Shown in pieces: positions 9,949 through 19,289 of a DNA stretch of 64,000 nucleotides. Numbering within the stretch: position 1 is the first letter of the stretch; every line of letters starts with the position of its first letter. The position numbers and the translations under genes are program-made. The DNA is taken from NCBI RefSeq assembly GCF_020966775.1, contig NZ_JAJKFV010000011.1, forward strand, positions 124,001-188,000, given 5' to 3'. The DNA is from Rhodopirellula halodulae. GTDB taxonomy: Bacteria; Planctomycetota; Planctomycetia; Pirellulales; Pirellulaceae. Under the pieces are notes generated by a model that did not search any database, was not told the origin of the DNA, and saw nothing but the letters and a program-made list of their open reading frames with translations.

Positions 9949-12900
9949 ATGCCATCCTTCGTTCGATCTTTGTTGCGTGACCCTTCGGGATTTTCACGCA
10001 TCGTGGCATCCCTTTTCGCGATTGTCCTTTCGGTCGGGCTCTTTTTGCCAACCGTCCGAGCACAAGACGACGCGAATGCGGCAACCGCTGACAAGGATTC
10101 GGCGGCGGTGGCGATGTACGCCGACGCGGCCAACTTCCAAACCAATGGCGCGATCGATCTGGCGATCGACACCTGGCAAAAGTTTCTGAAGCAATTCCCC
10201 GAAAGCCCGCTAGCGTCAAAAGCATCGCACTATCTGGGCGTGTGCTACATGCAGCGTGACACGCCGGATCTCAAAGCCGCCGCGGACGCTTTCGCCGTGG
10301 CGCTCAAGGACAAGAAGTACGAACTTCGCGAAGAAAGTCTTTCCAATCGCGGATGGTGCCTCTACGCAGCCACCGGTTCGGATGACGCTGCCGACGAAAA
10401 ATTACTACGTGAGGCAGTCGACACTTACAACATGTTGACGCGGGAGTTCCCCGACTCGCGACTGCTCGATCGTGCATATTTCTACCGTGGTGAATCCCAG
10501 TACTCGCTGGGTGACTTGGACGCGGCCGTGAAGTCCTATGACGCCATGCTGCAATTGGACGATGTGGGCGATTCTCCTTTGCGATGCGATGCGTTGTACG
10601 CACGCGGCGTCGCTTTGGAAGAACTTGAGCGTTTTGATCAGGCTCAATCTTCCTACCAACAACTCTTGGATGCGTGTGCCGGATCGGAATTGATCGTCGA
10701 CGTCCAGATCCGCATGGGCGACATGGATTTATTGCAGGGGAAACTTGACTCCGCCATCAAGCAATTCGCCGCCGTTACATCCAACACGTCCGCCACCGAA
10801 GATGATCGGGCTTACAGCTTCTTTCGCCAAGGATTCGCACACGCACAAAATGGCTCACCGGGGGACGCTTCCAAGTCTTACGAAGCCTTGCTCTCGGAAT
10901 ACCCCGAATCACCCTACGCAGCGGCGGCAACACTCGCGTCGGCACAGACGTTGTATCAGGCCGGCGACTTGGACGCCGCCGCGAAACGCTTTCGTGATGT
11001 GCTGGAGGGAAGCGATCCGGAAGCCGCGACAGAATCCGCTCACTGGCTGGCTCGCATTGAACTCGGCAAAGCCAACCGTGATCCGGCGCAGGCAACCGAA
11101 CCCGCAAAGACCGCTCTCAAGGTGGCTTCGAGCCGAATCGAGAAAGGCCCCCAAGGCAAATTCGCGGTCGCATTGAAGCTGGATGCAGCCGAGGCGTTGT
11201 CATTGCTACCAGAAAGACTCGATGAAGCCTTCGAACGTTACCGACAAATCTCTCAGGAACACGCCGACCATCCACTCGCGCCACGTGCTCTTTACAACGC
11301 AGCGTTTGTGGCGTTGAAGCTTGGAAAGGCGAACGACGCGATTCAGCTAGCCAACGAGTTTGAACAAAAGCACGCCAACGATCCGCTGGCTCCGGACGCT
11401 TCGTTCGTGGGCGCGGAGGCATTGCTTGCGAATAGCAAACCTGCGGAAGCAGCAGCTCAATATCAGGAACTGATCAACAACACGCAGCATCGAAATCATC
11501 CGGAACGATCCACCTGGATTTTGCGTGCTGCGACCGCTTGGAAAGCAGCGGATCAACCCGAGAAGACCATCTCACTGGTTCGCGAAAATCTTGATGGGTT
11601 GAAATCGCCCGACCAGAAAGCCGAGGCTTTGATGCTCGCGGGGCAATCGGAGCTGGTACTTGGAAAGGCGGACGAGGCAGCCGCGACCTTCCAACAGAGC
11701 CGCGAAGTGTCGCCGGAGTGGTCGCGTTCGGATGAAGCGTTCCTGATGGCCGGCCAGTCTCAACTGAAGGCGGGCAAACGCGATGCGGCCGAAGGGATTT
11801 GGAAGGAGCTCGTTCGCACGGCACCCGAGACACGCGCCGCGGACCAAGCCCGTTACAAACTGGGGCAATTGGCCAGCGGCGACAAGAACTTCGCTCAGGC
11901 CATCGAATACTTCCAGCCGGTATTGGATGCCAAACGTGACACTGCGTTGCTGCCCTTCGCCCGCTACGCGATGGGCATGGCCCAACTGCAATCGCAGCAG
12001 TACGACTCGGCCGCAGCCAGTTTGACCGACGTCATCACAGAATCGCCCGATCACTCGTTGATGGACGATGCCTTGCTGGCTCGCGGGATCGCGCGGCGAA
12101 ACCTGAATGAGGATGCGGCCGCGCGAGCCGATTTGCAGGCTTACTTGAACACGGAACCAACGGGTAACAATCTGGGACACGCGTTGTACGAACTAGCGTT
12201 GCTCGATCAAAACGCTTCCCAAACGCAAACCGCTGCGGAAACGTTGCAACGCATTGTGACGGAGGTTCCCAACTATCCGGACATGGACAAGGTGCTCTAC
12301 GAGTTGGGCTGGTCGCTTCGCGAGAGCGGGCAAGAAGACCAAGCTCTGCAACGCTTTGAAGAATTGATCCAGCGTTTCCCCGAAAACGAACTGGTGGCGG
12401 ATGCGGCTTACTTCGTTGGACAAAACCACTACCAAAACGAGCGGTGGTCCGAAGCAGCCAAAGCGTTTCAAATCGCGGCGGACAAGAGCAACGACTTGGA
12501 TGCCAAAGAGAAGTCGCTTTATCGACTCGGGTGGTGCTTTTACAAGCAAGGGCAGTACGCGGACGCCGAAGCCGCATTCAAACGTCAGTATGTGGAGGTC
12601 CAGCAAGGCAAACTGTTGTTGGACTCAATGATGATGATCGGCGAATCGCGTTTCAAACAGGAGAACTTTGAGACCGCTTTGCGAGCGTATTCCAAAGCAC
12701 GCGAAAAGATCCAAGCCGATGATGATTCGGCCAAAACACTCCGCGATGCTGCCGAACGGCAAGTGCGTGAGTTGATCTTGCTCCACGGCGGTCAGAGTGC
12801 GGCGCAGCTGAGTCAATTCGAAGACGCAATCGGATGGTATGACGAACTGCGTGAACGTTTTCCAGCAACGGCCTATCTTCCCCAAGTGTTCTATGAACTC

Positions 12901-13305
12901 GGATATGCCGCCCAAAATGTGGGGGATGACGAAAAGGCATTGAATTTCTATTCGCAAGTCGCGGACAATTATCGCAACGAAATCGCGGCGCGAGCCAGGT
13001 TCATGATGGGCGAGATTCACTTCGCTCAGAAAGCGTTCGACAAAGCGATTCCAGAATTCCAACGGGTGATGTTTGGATTTGGCGCCGACAAAGCGGACCC
13101 CGTCATCAAGAATTGGCAAGCAAAGAGCGGTTTTGAGGCGGGACGCTGTGCTGAGTTGCTGATGCAGTCAGCGCAAACCAGCACCGCCAAGGCGAAAGCC
13201 GCTCAATTCGCCAAGGACTTCTATCAGTACGTGATCGACCAACATCCCGGACATGAATTGGCTGCAAAGGCCAAGCAACGGGCGGAGGCACTGAAAGCAT
13301 CGTGA
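9949..13305 (+). CDS. Giant exported tetratricopeptide-repeat protein (CpoB/BamD-like repeats)
   Basis: This 1118-residue protein has a signal peptide (hydrophobic residues ~18-34, likely cleavage after VRA at 38). The rest is almost entirely TPR units of the periplasmic type: AIDTWQKFLKQFPESPLASKASHYLGVCY, AVDTYNMLTREFPDSRLLDRAYFYRGE and many more to AAKAKQRAEAL at the end. I estimate more than 20 repeats. Such FP-spaced repeats are seen in BamD and in CpoB/YbgF, the TPR partner of the Tol system. The gene overlaps the next one (TolQ/ExbB-like) by 4 bp, so the product probably works with that channel in the periplasm as a docking solenoid. It is far larger than CpoB (about 260 residues). Confidence 0.85.
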   Translation: MPSFVRSLLRDPSGFSRIVASLFAIVLSVGLFLPTVRAQDDANAATADKDSAAVAMYADAANFQTNGAIDLAIDTWQKFLKQFPESPLASKASHYLGVCYMQRDTPDLKAAADAFAVALKDKKYELREESLSNRGWCLYAATGSDDAADEKLLREAVDTYNMLTREFPDSRLLDRAYFYRGESQYSLGDLDAAVKSYDAMLQLDDVGDSPLRCDALYARGVALEELERFDQAQSSYQQLLDACAGSELIVDVQIRMGDMDLLQGKLDSAIKQFAAVTSNTSATEDDRAYSFFRQGFAHAQNGSPGDASKSYEALLSEYPESPYAAAATLASAQTLYQAGDLDAAAKRFRDVLEGSDPEAATESAHWLARIELGKANRDPAQATEPAKTALKVASSRIEKGPQGKFAVALKLDAAEALSLLPERLDEAFERYRQISQEHADHPLAPRALYNAAFVALKLGKANDAIQLANEFEQKHANDPLAPDASFVGAEALLANSKPAEAAAQYQELINNTQHRNHPERSTWILRAATAWKAADQPEKTISLVRENLDGLKSPDQKAEALMLAGQSELVLGKADEAAATFQQSREVSPEWSRSDEAFLMAGQSQLKAGKRDAAEGIWKELVRTAPETRAADQARYKLGQLASGDKNFAQAIEYFQPVLDAKRDTALLPFARYAMGMAQLQSQQYDSAAASLTDVITESPDHSLMDDALLARGIARRNLNEDAAARADLQAYLNTEPTGNNLGHALYELALLDQNASQTQTAAETLQRIVTEVPNYPDMDKVLYELGWSLRESGQEDQALQRFEELIQRFPENELVADAAYFVGQNHYQNERWSEAAKAFQIAADKSNDLDAKEKSLYRLGWCFYKQGQYADAEAAFKRQYVEVQQGKLLLDSMMMIGESRFKQENFETALRAYSKAREKIQADDDSAKTLRDAAERQVRELILLHGGQSAAQLSQFEDAIGWYDELRERFPATAYLPQVFYELGYAAQNVGDDEKALNFYSQVADNYRNEIAARARFMMGEIHFAQKAFDKAIPEFQRVMFGFGADKADPVIKNWQAKSGFEAGRCAELLMQSAQTSTAKAKAAQFAKDFYQYVIDQHPGHELAAKAKQRAEALKAS

Positions 13306-14261
13306 GATTCCTATCCAACGCCCGTCGCAAGCAGCGTTTCCAACTGAGCATCGCGTTGCTTTGGTCGATGACATTGGTGTTCGCCGCTCCCGCCTTGCTG
13401 CCAGATCAACGCCTGTTGGCTCAGGATTCGGCTGAACCAGCCGGTACACCGGGGAGCATCGTCGACGCGGCTGATATTCAGTCGGTGATGAACGACGAAC
13501 CGACTCAGCAACCTGGATCGGACCAGCCATCCGGCATCGACCTGCTGTCGCTGATTGCTCGTGGTGGACGCTTCATGATCCCCATTGGCTTGATGAGCAT
13601 GTTAGTGGTGACGCTTTCCGTTGAAAGAATGCTTTCCTTGCGAACGGAGAAAATTCTCCCACGCTCGCTGGTCAATCAGATCACGGACTTGGCAGCGAAA
13701 CATGAGTCATTCCCGCCCAGCACGGCACAAGAGATTTGCATTGAAAATCCGTCGCCAGCAGCTCGCGTGGTGTCAGCGATGCTGATGCGAACGGGCCAAC
13801 CTCTGGGCGACATCGAACGCGCGGCGGGGGAGGCATTGCAACGCGAAGCGGATCGCTACGCGGGTCCAGTTCGTTGGCTGACACTGGCCGCTGCGGCGAC
13901 TCCATTGATGGGATTGCTGGGAACTGTTTGGGGCATGATCGTTGCTTTCCATGAATCCAGCACGCTGACCGCCGACCGCAGCCGCAGCGAACAACTCTCC
14001 GAAGGCATCTACACCGCGTTGGTCACCACGTTGGCGGGTTTGGCCGTCGCCATTCCCGCGGCCATTTTGGCTCAATACCTTGAGAACCGAATCGCGAAAT
14101 TGTTCCATCGGATCGAAGAACTGGCGTTCGTGATCGCTCCTGGATTGGTGCGATTCGTTGGCCGTTCACGGATGGATGAGGAGGGTCAATTGCGACCGCT
14201 GGACAACGGCACGCCACCACCGATGGCCATTCATTCACCGCCTCCCGTCGCTTCGTCGTGA
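13302..14261 (+). CDS. MotA/TolQ/ExbB family proton channel protein
   Basis: The protein is 319 residues from a GTG start that overlaps the TGA of the TPR gene (GTGA). An N-terminal signal-like segment and a Gln/Pro-rich periplasmic stretch precede the conserved core, an extension common in planctomycete ExbB proteins. The core has TM1 near residues 88-105 (FMIPIGLMSMLVVTLSVERML), TM2 with TPLMGLLGTVWGMIVAFHES beginning at Thr200, and TM3 (YTALVTTLAGLAVAIPAAILA). TM2 and TM3 line the proton path together with the TolR/ExbD Asp. It forms the energising channel for the downstream TonB-like protein. Confidence 0.93.
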   Translation: MRFLSNARRKQRFQLSIALLWSMTLVFAAPALLPDQRLLAQDSAEPAGTPGSIVDAADIQSVMNDEPTQQPGSDQPSGIDLLSLIARGGRFMIPIGLMSMLVVTLSVERMLSLRTEKILPRSLVNQITDLAAKHESFPPSTAQEICIENPSPAARVVSAMLMRTGQPLGDIERAAGEALQREADRYAGPVRWLTLAAAATPLMGLLGTVWGMIVAFHESSTLTADRSRSEQLSEGIYTALVTTLAGLAVAIPAAILAQYLENRIAKLFHRIEELAFVIAPGLVRFVGRSRMDEEGQLRPLDNGTPPPMAIHSPPPVASS

Positions 14262-14267
14262 TCGATC

Positions 14268-14690
14268 ATGGCAGTTCAACTTAAACGATCCAACGTCGCT
14301 GGGACGCTGAGCCTGACACCATTGATTGATGTGGTGTTCTTGCTGCTCATCTTCTTTTTGGTGACCAGCGAATTTGAAGACGAGGAACGTCAACTCGACA
14401 TTGTGCTCCCATCGGCGACCAGTGCCGTCCCGATGACCAGCAAACCACGCGAGGTGGTGGTCGACATCGATGCCGACGGCACCGTGTATTTGCGAGGTGA
14501 GGCAACGCCTTTGGAGGAACTGGAAAAACTGCTTCAGAAAGCGGTGGCTAGCAACCCAACCAATCAGACGGTCGTGATTCGAGCGGACCAGAACGCCAGC
14601 TTCCAACCGGTGGTCAACGTGATGGATGTTTGCAATCGCACGGGAGTGAGCGATTACTCGGTGTCCACCAAAGATGGTCCGGCGGGCTGA
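14268..14690 (+). CDS. ExbD/TolR family biopolymer transport protein
   Basis: A 140-residue protein with a short cytoplasmic N-terminus, one membrane helix containing the motif LTPLIDVVFLLLIFFLV with the proton-carrying Asp21 (equivalent to ExbD Asp25/TolR Asp23), and a periplasmic domain ending in a typical VVNVMDVCNRTGVSDYSV helix. It assembles with the ExbB-like protein 6 bp upstream to convert proton motive force into motion of a partner protein. The downstream gene begins inside its last codons (17-bp overlap if ATG 14674 is used), indicating translational coupling. Confidence 0.93.
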   Translation: MAVQLKRSNVAGTLSLTPLIDVVFLLLIFFLVTSEFEDEERQLDIVLPSATSAVPMTSKPREVVVDIDADGTVYLRGEATPLEELEKLLQKAVASNPTNQTVVIRADQNASFQPVVNVMDVCNRTGVSDYSVSTKDGPAG

Positions 14691-17451
14691 ACCGGTGAAT
14701 CAAGATCCCCAACTGTTCGATGAAATGACGGATCCCGACGACGAGCGCATGTGGCCGCTCGACGTCGCGTTGGTCTCGTTGATCGGGCTGATCCTTTACA
14801 TGATCCTGGGGTACCTTTCGTTCGATGACCCGCGGCCGCTGTACAACGCTTGGACCTACGTCGTGGCGGTGCCGTTGATCGGCGTCGGTTTTGGTTTTGC
14901 ACTGCACCAATTCGCATCCAAGTACGTTCAGAAATCATTCCAACTTGGTTTTCTGTTCAGTGTTTTCGTCCACCTGCTGTTGGTGATTTTGGCGGTTCGC
15001 TGGGTCATCTTTCCGCACTACTTTCCGGAAGCTTTCGCGGGGGTGAAGCCCGACCGTTCACCCATCCGCAAAACGGTGCCGGAATATCTTTTTCAAAAGC
15101 CAGAAGAAACCAACGCGGTGACGCCGGATTGGTCGCAACCCGTGGATGCGGAAACGACTTCACAGGTGATACCGCTCGAGCAACGACAAATGCCGCCGGT
15201 CAAACGCTCGGCTCCGCGAATGGAAATCCCTCAACCGGATCAAGAACAACCCCGTGAACCGGAAAAGTTCTTGATGAAGCGAGTTCAACCGGAAATGGCT
15301 CAACCACAACCCGCGGAATCACCATCCCGTTTGGCACGACGACGCCAGCCGACCGAGCCTTTGCCACAATCGCAATCGTCGCCACAAGCACCGGAGATTC
15401 AGACCGCTGTGAAGCCAGCTCCGGCGGAATCGCCCGCGGAGCGCGCAGCCGAACCTGCTGCACGTGAACCACAACGACAACGAAGTGGAGCCTCGATTGC
15501 GGCGGCCGCCGATGCGGCTCCAATGCAATCCAACGAAACGTCCGCCACACCCATGCCATCGCCTCGGTCCATGGCGGAATCCATGCCGACTGTTGGTTCG
15601 GCGGGTTTGGCCCGTCAACGCAGCCAGCGCCAGCGTCCGACGCGACAAGCCGCTGCGGGAGCTGCCCCCACGCCGCCAACCGTTTCCATCGCGAAGATCG
15701 AAGTCGATGCGGAACGCATGTTGACTCCGGAACTCACCCCCATTCAACGAACCAGTTCCGCCGTCGGTGCCAACGTGACGTTGTCTCCTGGTGAAGCCGC
15801 CACGGCCGCGGTGGATTCACTCCCGACAACAGGGCAGGGCGATTTACCTCAAGCCGCGAAACTGGCCACCATGGCTGGCCTCCCGGATGCGATCGCAAGC
15901 TCGTTCAGCCGTCCACGATCCGCGAAAAGGCGTGCCGTCGGACGTCGAGGATCTACCGAAACGGCCTCGCCCGATTCCGGGGCCATCGCACAGATGTTGG
16001 CGGAGGCCGATGGAGCGGACTCCGGTGCATCGGGAACCAATCCCAACGAAGCCGCCGCGGAACGTGCGTTGGAAAATGCGACTCGCTCGACGGGTACAAA
16101 GGCGGATGCGTCGTCTGTCGCTGACCTGAGCCAGGCGGCCGATCCTCTGTTTGACCTGAACGCCCCGGATGGCCCGGCGGGCTTGGCGATGCAACCAGCA
16201 GAAAAAGCCGGCATCGTTCCGTCGGATGGGCCAGTGGAAATCGCTGCTCTGGACCTGACTCGCGGAACCAGAAAACGACAAAAGGTCGGTGGTCCAGTCA
16301 CGCCAGCGGGCCTGTCCATCGCCGCGGTCGAGCAATTCAGTCGACGCGTCAAACGAACCAATGGTGGTGCGGCCCCGGCTCCCGCGGGCATGGTCGGACC
16401 GGCAACCGAAGAAGCGATTGAATTGGGGCTGGCTTACCTGGCCACGCTGCAAAAAGAGGATGGAAGCTGGTCGCTACAGGGACACGGCGATGATGTGATC
16501 TTGCAATCGGACACGGCCGCAACCGGTTTGTGCCTGCTGGCTTATCAAGGTGCCGGCTACACCCATCGCCAACACCAATACGCGTCGACCGTTGCCAAAG
16601 GATTGAAATTTCTGATCGACAACCAACGCACCAATGGTGATTTGTACCGACGGGAAAATCTGCTCAGCGATCAAAACGTCGCGTTCTATTCCCATGGCAT
16701 TGCCTCGTTGGCGCTTTGCGAAGCCTACGGCATGACACAGGATCCCGAACTCCGCGAACCCGCGCAGATGTGCTTGAACTACGTCGAAGCAACCCAGCAT
16801 AAGCAGCGTGGCGGATGGCGATACACTCCCCAGGTCAGCAGCGACACCAGCGTGACAGGCTGGATGATGATGGCTCTTAAGAGCGGCGAACTGTCTGGAT
16901 TGACCGTGTCACCGAACACCTACGCTGGCATCGACCGCTGGTTGGAATTGGCCAAAGCCAGTCCGACCGAGCGAGACCGTTACCGGTACAACCCATTTGC
17001 TCCCAACACACCCGCGCAGGCCCACGGTCGCCGTCCGACTCCGACCATGACTGCCGTCGGCATTCTGATGCGTATGTACTCGGGATGGAGTCGCGAAAAC
17101 GAGGACATGCAGTCCGCCGCCGCATACATCGCGAAATTCCCACCAAGCGTTGGCACCAGCCGCGCTCCACAACGCGACACCTACTATTGGTACTACGCGA
17201 CTCAGGTCATGTTCCACATGGGCGGAGAATACTGGGACGAATGGAACCAGTACCTCAATCCGGTGTTGATCGAGAGCCAGATCAAACGCGGCCCCGAAGC
17301 GGGAAGCTGGGACCCAGAATTGCCGGTGCCGGATCGTTGGAGCGCTCATGGTGGACGACTGTACGTCACCACAATGAACTTGCTGAATCTCGAAGTCTAT
17401 TACCGCCACCTGCCGATCTACGAAGAGACCGGCGCGCAGCCGACGCCCTAG
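14674..17451 (+). CDS. TonB/TolA-like membrane protein with C-terminal prenyltransferase/squalene-cyclase-type toroid domain
   Basis: A 925-residue protein with three parts. (1) Residues ~20-110 have three hydrophobic helices. The third (FLFSVFVHLLLVILAVRWV) places Ser96 and His100 four apart, as in the TonB S-x3-H motif that contacts ExbB/ExbD. (2) Residues ~115-570 are Pro/Gln/Ala/Glu-rich and disordered-looking, suited to crossing the periplasm. (3) Residues ~575-925 form an alpha/alpha-toroid of the prenyltransferase/squalene-oxidase repeat type: EEAIELGLAYLATLQKEDGSW, SDTAATGLCLLAYQGAGYTH and AVGILMRMYSGW. The toroid lacks an obvious DCTAE or DXDD terpene-cyclase motif, so it may bind rather than catalyse. 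A GTG at 14695, just past the TolR-like stop, is an alternative start. An energy-transducer role is inferred from the motif plus its neighbours. Confidence 0.85.
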   Translation: MVRRAEPVNQDPQLFDEMTDPDDERMWPLDVALVSLIGLILYMILGYLSFDDPRPLYNAWTYVVAVPLIGVGFGFALHQFASKYVQKSFQLGFLFSVFVHLLLVILAVRWVIFPHYFPEAFAGVKPDRSPIRKTVPEYLFQKPEETNAVTPDWSQPVDAETTSQVIPLEQRQMPPVKRSAPRMEIPQPDQEQPREPEKFLMKRVQPEMAQPQPAESPSRLARRRQPTEPLPQSQSSPQAPEIQTAVKPAPAESPAERAAEPAAREPQRQRSGASIAAAADAAPMQSNETSATPMPSPRSMAESMPTVGSAGLARQRSQRQRPTRQAAAGAAPTPPTVSIAKIEVDAERMLTPELTPIQRTSSAVGANVTLSPGEAATAAVDSLPTTGQGDLPQAAKLATMAGLPDAIASSFSRPRSAKRRAVGRRGSTETASPDSGAIAQMLAEADGADSGASGTNPNEAAAERALENATRSTGTKADASSVADLSQAADPLFDLNAPDGPAGLAMQPAEKAGIVPSDGPVEIAALDLTRGTRKRQKVGGPVTPAGLSIAAVEQFSRRVKRTNGGAAPAPAGMVGPATEEAIELGLAYLATLQKEDGSWSLQGHGDDVILQSDTAATGLCLLAYQGAGYTHRQHQYASTVAKGLKFLIDNQRTNGDLYRRENLLSDQNVAFYSHGIASLALCEAYGMTQDPELREPAQMCLNYVEATQHKQRGGWRYTPQVSSDTSVTGWMMMALKSGELSGLTVSPNTYAGIDRWLELAKASPTERDRYRYNPFAPNTPAQAHGRRPTPTMTAVGILMRMYSGWSRENEDMQSAAAYIAKFPPSVGTSRAPQRDTYYWYYATQVMFHMGGEYWDEWNQYLNPVLIESQIKRGPEAGSWDPELPVPDRWSAHGGRLYVTTMNLLNLEVYYRHLPIYEETGAQPTP

Positions 17452-17493
17452 TCACGAGACAATTCGCGGTCCGACAATCACACGTGTTGATCG

Positions 17494-18951
17494 TCAGGAC
17501 GAGGAGCCTCGATTGCGAGAGCGTCGTTTTTTGCCACCGCCCTGTGATTTACCCGCCTCTTTCGCGGCCGACTTTCGCCCGACGGTGCTGCCCCTTCGCG
17601 AAACACTGCCTTCCGCTCGCCCGCGTCGTCGCCGTCCACCGCTTTTCGCGCCACCAGGTTTCGCCGTCCCATCAGCGTTCCGACCGGCTCCCGATCCCGA
17701 AGCCCGACGCTGACCACCGGATGCGCCCGAGCGACGATTGCCAGATGATTTCGAAGAGTCGGTGCCTGGATCAGCCAAAGGACGAGCCTGACATCCAGGC
17801 AAACCTTTCATCACCGGGATGTCTCGTTTAATGTGACGCTGGATCGCCAGGAACAACTTGGTTTCGTGGCCGGCACAGAACATCACCGTTTGTCCTTCGC
17901 GGCCCGCTCGCCCGGTTCGGCCGATGCGGTGCACGTAGGCTTCCGGTGTGTTGGGCGTGTCGTAATTGATGACCGTTTGAATGCCATCAATGTCAATTCC
18001 TCGCGCGGCGACGTCGGTTGCGACCAAGACATCGAGTTCTTCGTTCTTGAACTTGTTCAAGGTACGGACTCGGTTGGCCTGAGTTTTATTGCCGTGGATC
18101 GCCGCGGCCTTCAGCCCCGCTTTGACCAATCGGCGAGCCACCGCGTCGGCCCCGTGTTTGGTGCGAGTGAACACCAAGGTGGAACCGGTCGCTTGGCTAT
18201 GAAAGTACTCTTTCAACAACGATGGCTTGTCTGCCTGTGCCACAAAACAAACGGCTTGATCAATGCGTTCAACCGTCGGCTTTTGCGGTGCGATCCGTAT
18301 CGTCACCGGTTCCACCAGGATCTCATCCGCCAACTTGCGAATGGGACCGGGCATCGTGGCTGAGAACAGCAGGTTTTGTCGCTCGGATGGCAACAACTTC
18401 AGGATGCGTTTGACATCGGGAAGGAATCCCATGTCCAGCATGTGGTCGGCCTCATCCAGCACCAGAATCTCGACGTCTTTCAAATCGACGAAACCCTGGC
18501 TGACCAAATCCAACAAACGCCCCGGAGTCGCCACCAACGTGTCCACGCCGGACTGCAATTCACGGACTTGCGGGTTTTGGTTGACCCCGCCAAAGATCAC
18601 GGTGCTACGGAGTTTTGTTTTCTTTCCGTAGATGCGAAAGTTCGATTCAATTTGCGCCGACAATTCGCGAGTCGGTGACAACACGAGGGCGCGGATCGGC
18701 CGTCGACCGGGGCGTTTGCGTCCCCGAGGTTGCGATCGGTTTTCTTGGTCGTCTTCCCACAGCAATTGCAATATTGGCAATGCGAACGCTGCCGTCTTTC
18801 CCGTGCCGGTCTGTGCGGCACCGAGAACGTCATAACCGTCCAGGATTTCGGGGATCGACTGAGCTTGAATGGGGGTGGGAGTCTTGTAGCCGGCCTTTTC
18901 CAGGCCATCCAACAACGGGGCGGCAAGCCCCAAATCTTCAAAGGTTTTCAA
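17494..18951 (-). CDS. DEAD-box ATP-dependent RNA helicase
   Basis: Unwinds RNA using ATP in the cytoplasm, probably in ribosome assembly, mRNA decay or cold adaptation. I place the start at TTG 18951 (L-K-T-F-E-D-L-G-L), the usual beginning of RhlE-type helicases. An ATG exists 50 codons upstream (19101), but that extension has no family match and poor coding character. Motifs are complete: Q motif (TPTPIQ), Walker A AQTGTGKT (residues 46-53), PTRELSAQ, the DEAD box (VLDEADHMLDMG), SAT (LFSATMPG) and HRIGRTGRAGREG. The last ~85 residues are Arg/Gly/Ser/Lys-rich, a basic RNA-binding tail common in RhlE proteins. 485 residues from the TTG start. Confidence 0.93.
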   Translation of the reverse strand: MKTFEDLGLAAPLLDGLEKAGYKTPTPIQAQSIPEILDGYDVLGAAQTGTGKTAAFALPILQLLWEDDQENRSQPRGRKRPGRRPIRALVLSPTRELSAQIESNFRIYGKKTKLRSTVIFGGVNQNPQVRELQSGVDTLVATPGRLLDLVSQGFVDLKDVEILVLDEADHMLDMGFLPDVKRILKLLPSERQNLLFSATMPGPIRKLADEILVEPVTIRIAPQKPTVERIDQAVCFVAQADKPSLLKEYFHSQATGSTLVFTRTKHGADAVARRLVKAGLKAAAIHGNKTQANRVRTLNKFKNEELDVLVATDVAARGIDIDGIQTVINYDTPNTPEAYVHRIGRTGRAGREGQTVMFCAGHETKLFLAIQRHIKRDIPVMKGLPGCQARPLADPGTDSSKSSGNRRSGASGGQRRASGSGAGRNADGTAKPGGAKSGGRRRRGRAEGSVSRRGSTVGRKSAAKEAGKSQGGGKKRRSRNRGSSS

Positions 18952-19289
18952 AACAGGGTCCAAAGTTGGAAACGAATCACGCTCAACGTGAAGTTTGCAA
19001 TCAGCGAGCCGTCGAATTCCGTCCGGTTTCCGTCCCCGGTATCCATCGCGTGCTCGCCCCAGGACCAAGATGGTGTTCCCTGAATCACAGCCATGTGACA
19101 CGTCGGAGACCCAATGAACCCGGATGCATCGGCCGAAAGTTCGCTCATTTCATTGCGGCGGCCGGTCGACAAAGACTATCTATCTTCCAGCAAAAGTCCA
19201 TTGCAAATCGTGCTACCGCCGGACGAATGCTCGCCTATTCCCCACTACTTCGGCTCTGCGGGGACACTGCAGAAGTGGTGAAAGATGGG
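18952..19289. other. Intergenic region upstream of the helicase
   Basis: About 340 bases between two minus-strand genes. It holds the helicase upstream region and the 55-residue plus-strand frame at 19114-19281. No repeat or strong hairpin was seen. Confidence 0.45.
19114..19281 (+). CDS. Small hypothetical protein, 55 residues
   Basis: A short frame from ATG 19114 (MNPDASAESSLISLRRP) to TGA 19281. It is preceded by CGGAGACCCA, a well-spaced Shine-Dalgarno (GGAG 5 bases before the ATG). Codon use follows local genes. The product is neutral and soluble-looking, ending PIPHYFGSAGTLQKW. It sits alone on the plus strand between the helicase and the 132-residue gene, both on the minus strand. No family is recognised. 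A real small gene is more likely than not because start signal and codon use agree. Confidence 0.5.
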   Translation: MNPDASAESSLISLRRPVDKDYLSSSKSPLQIVLPPDECSPIPHYFGSAGTLQKW

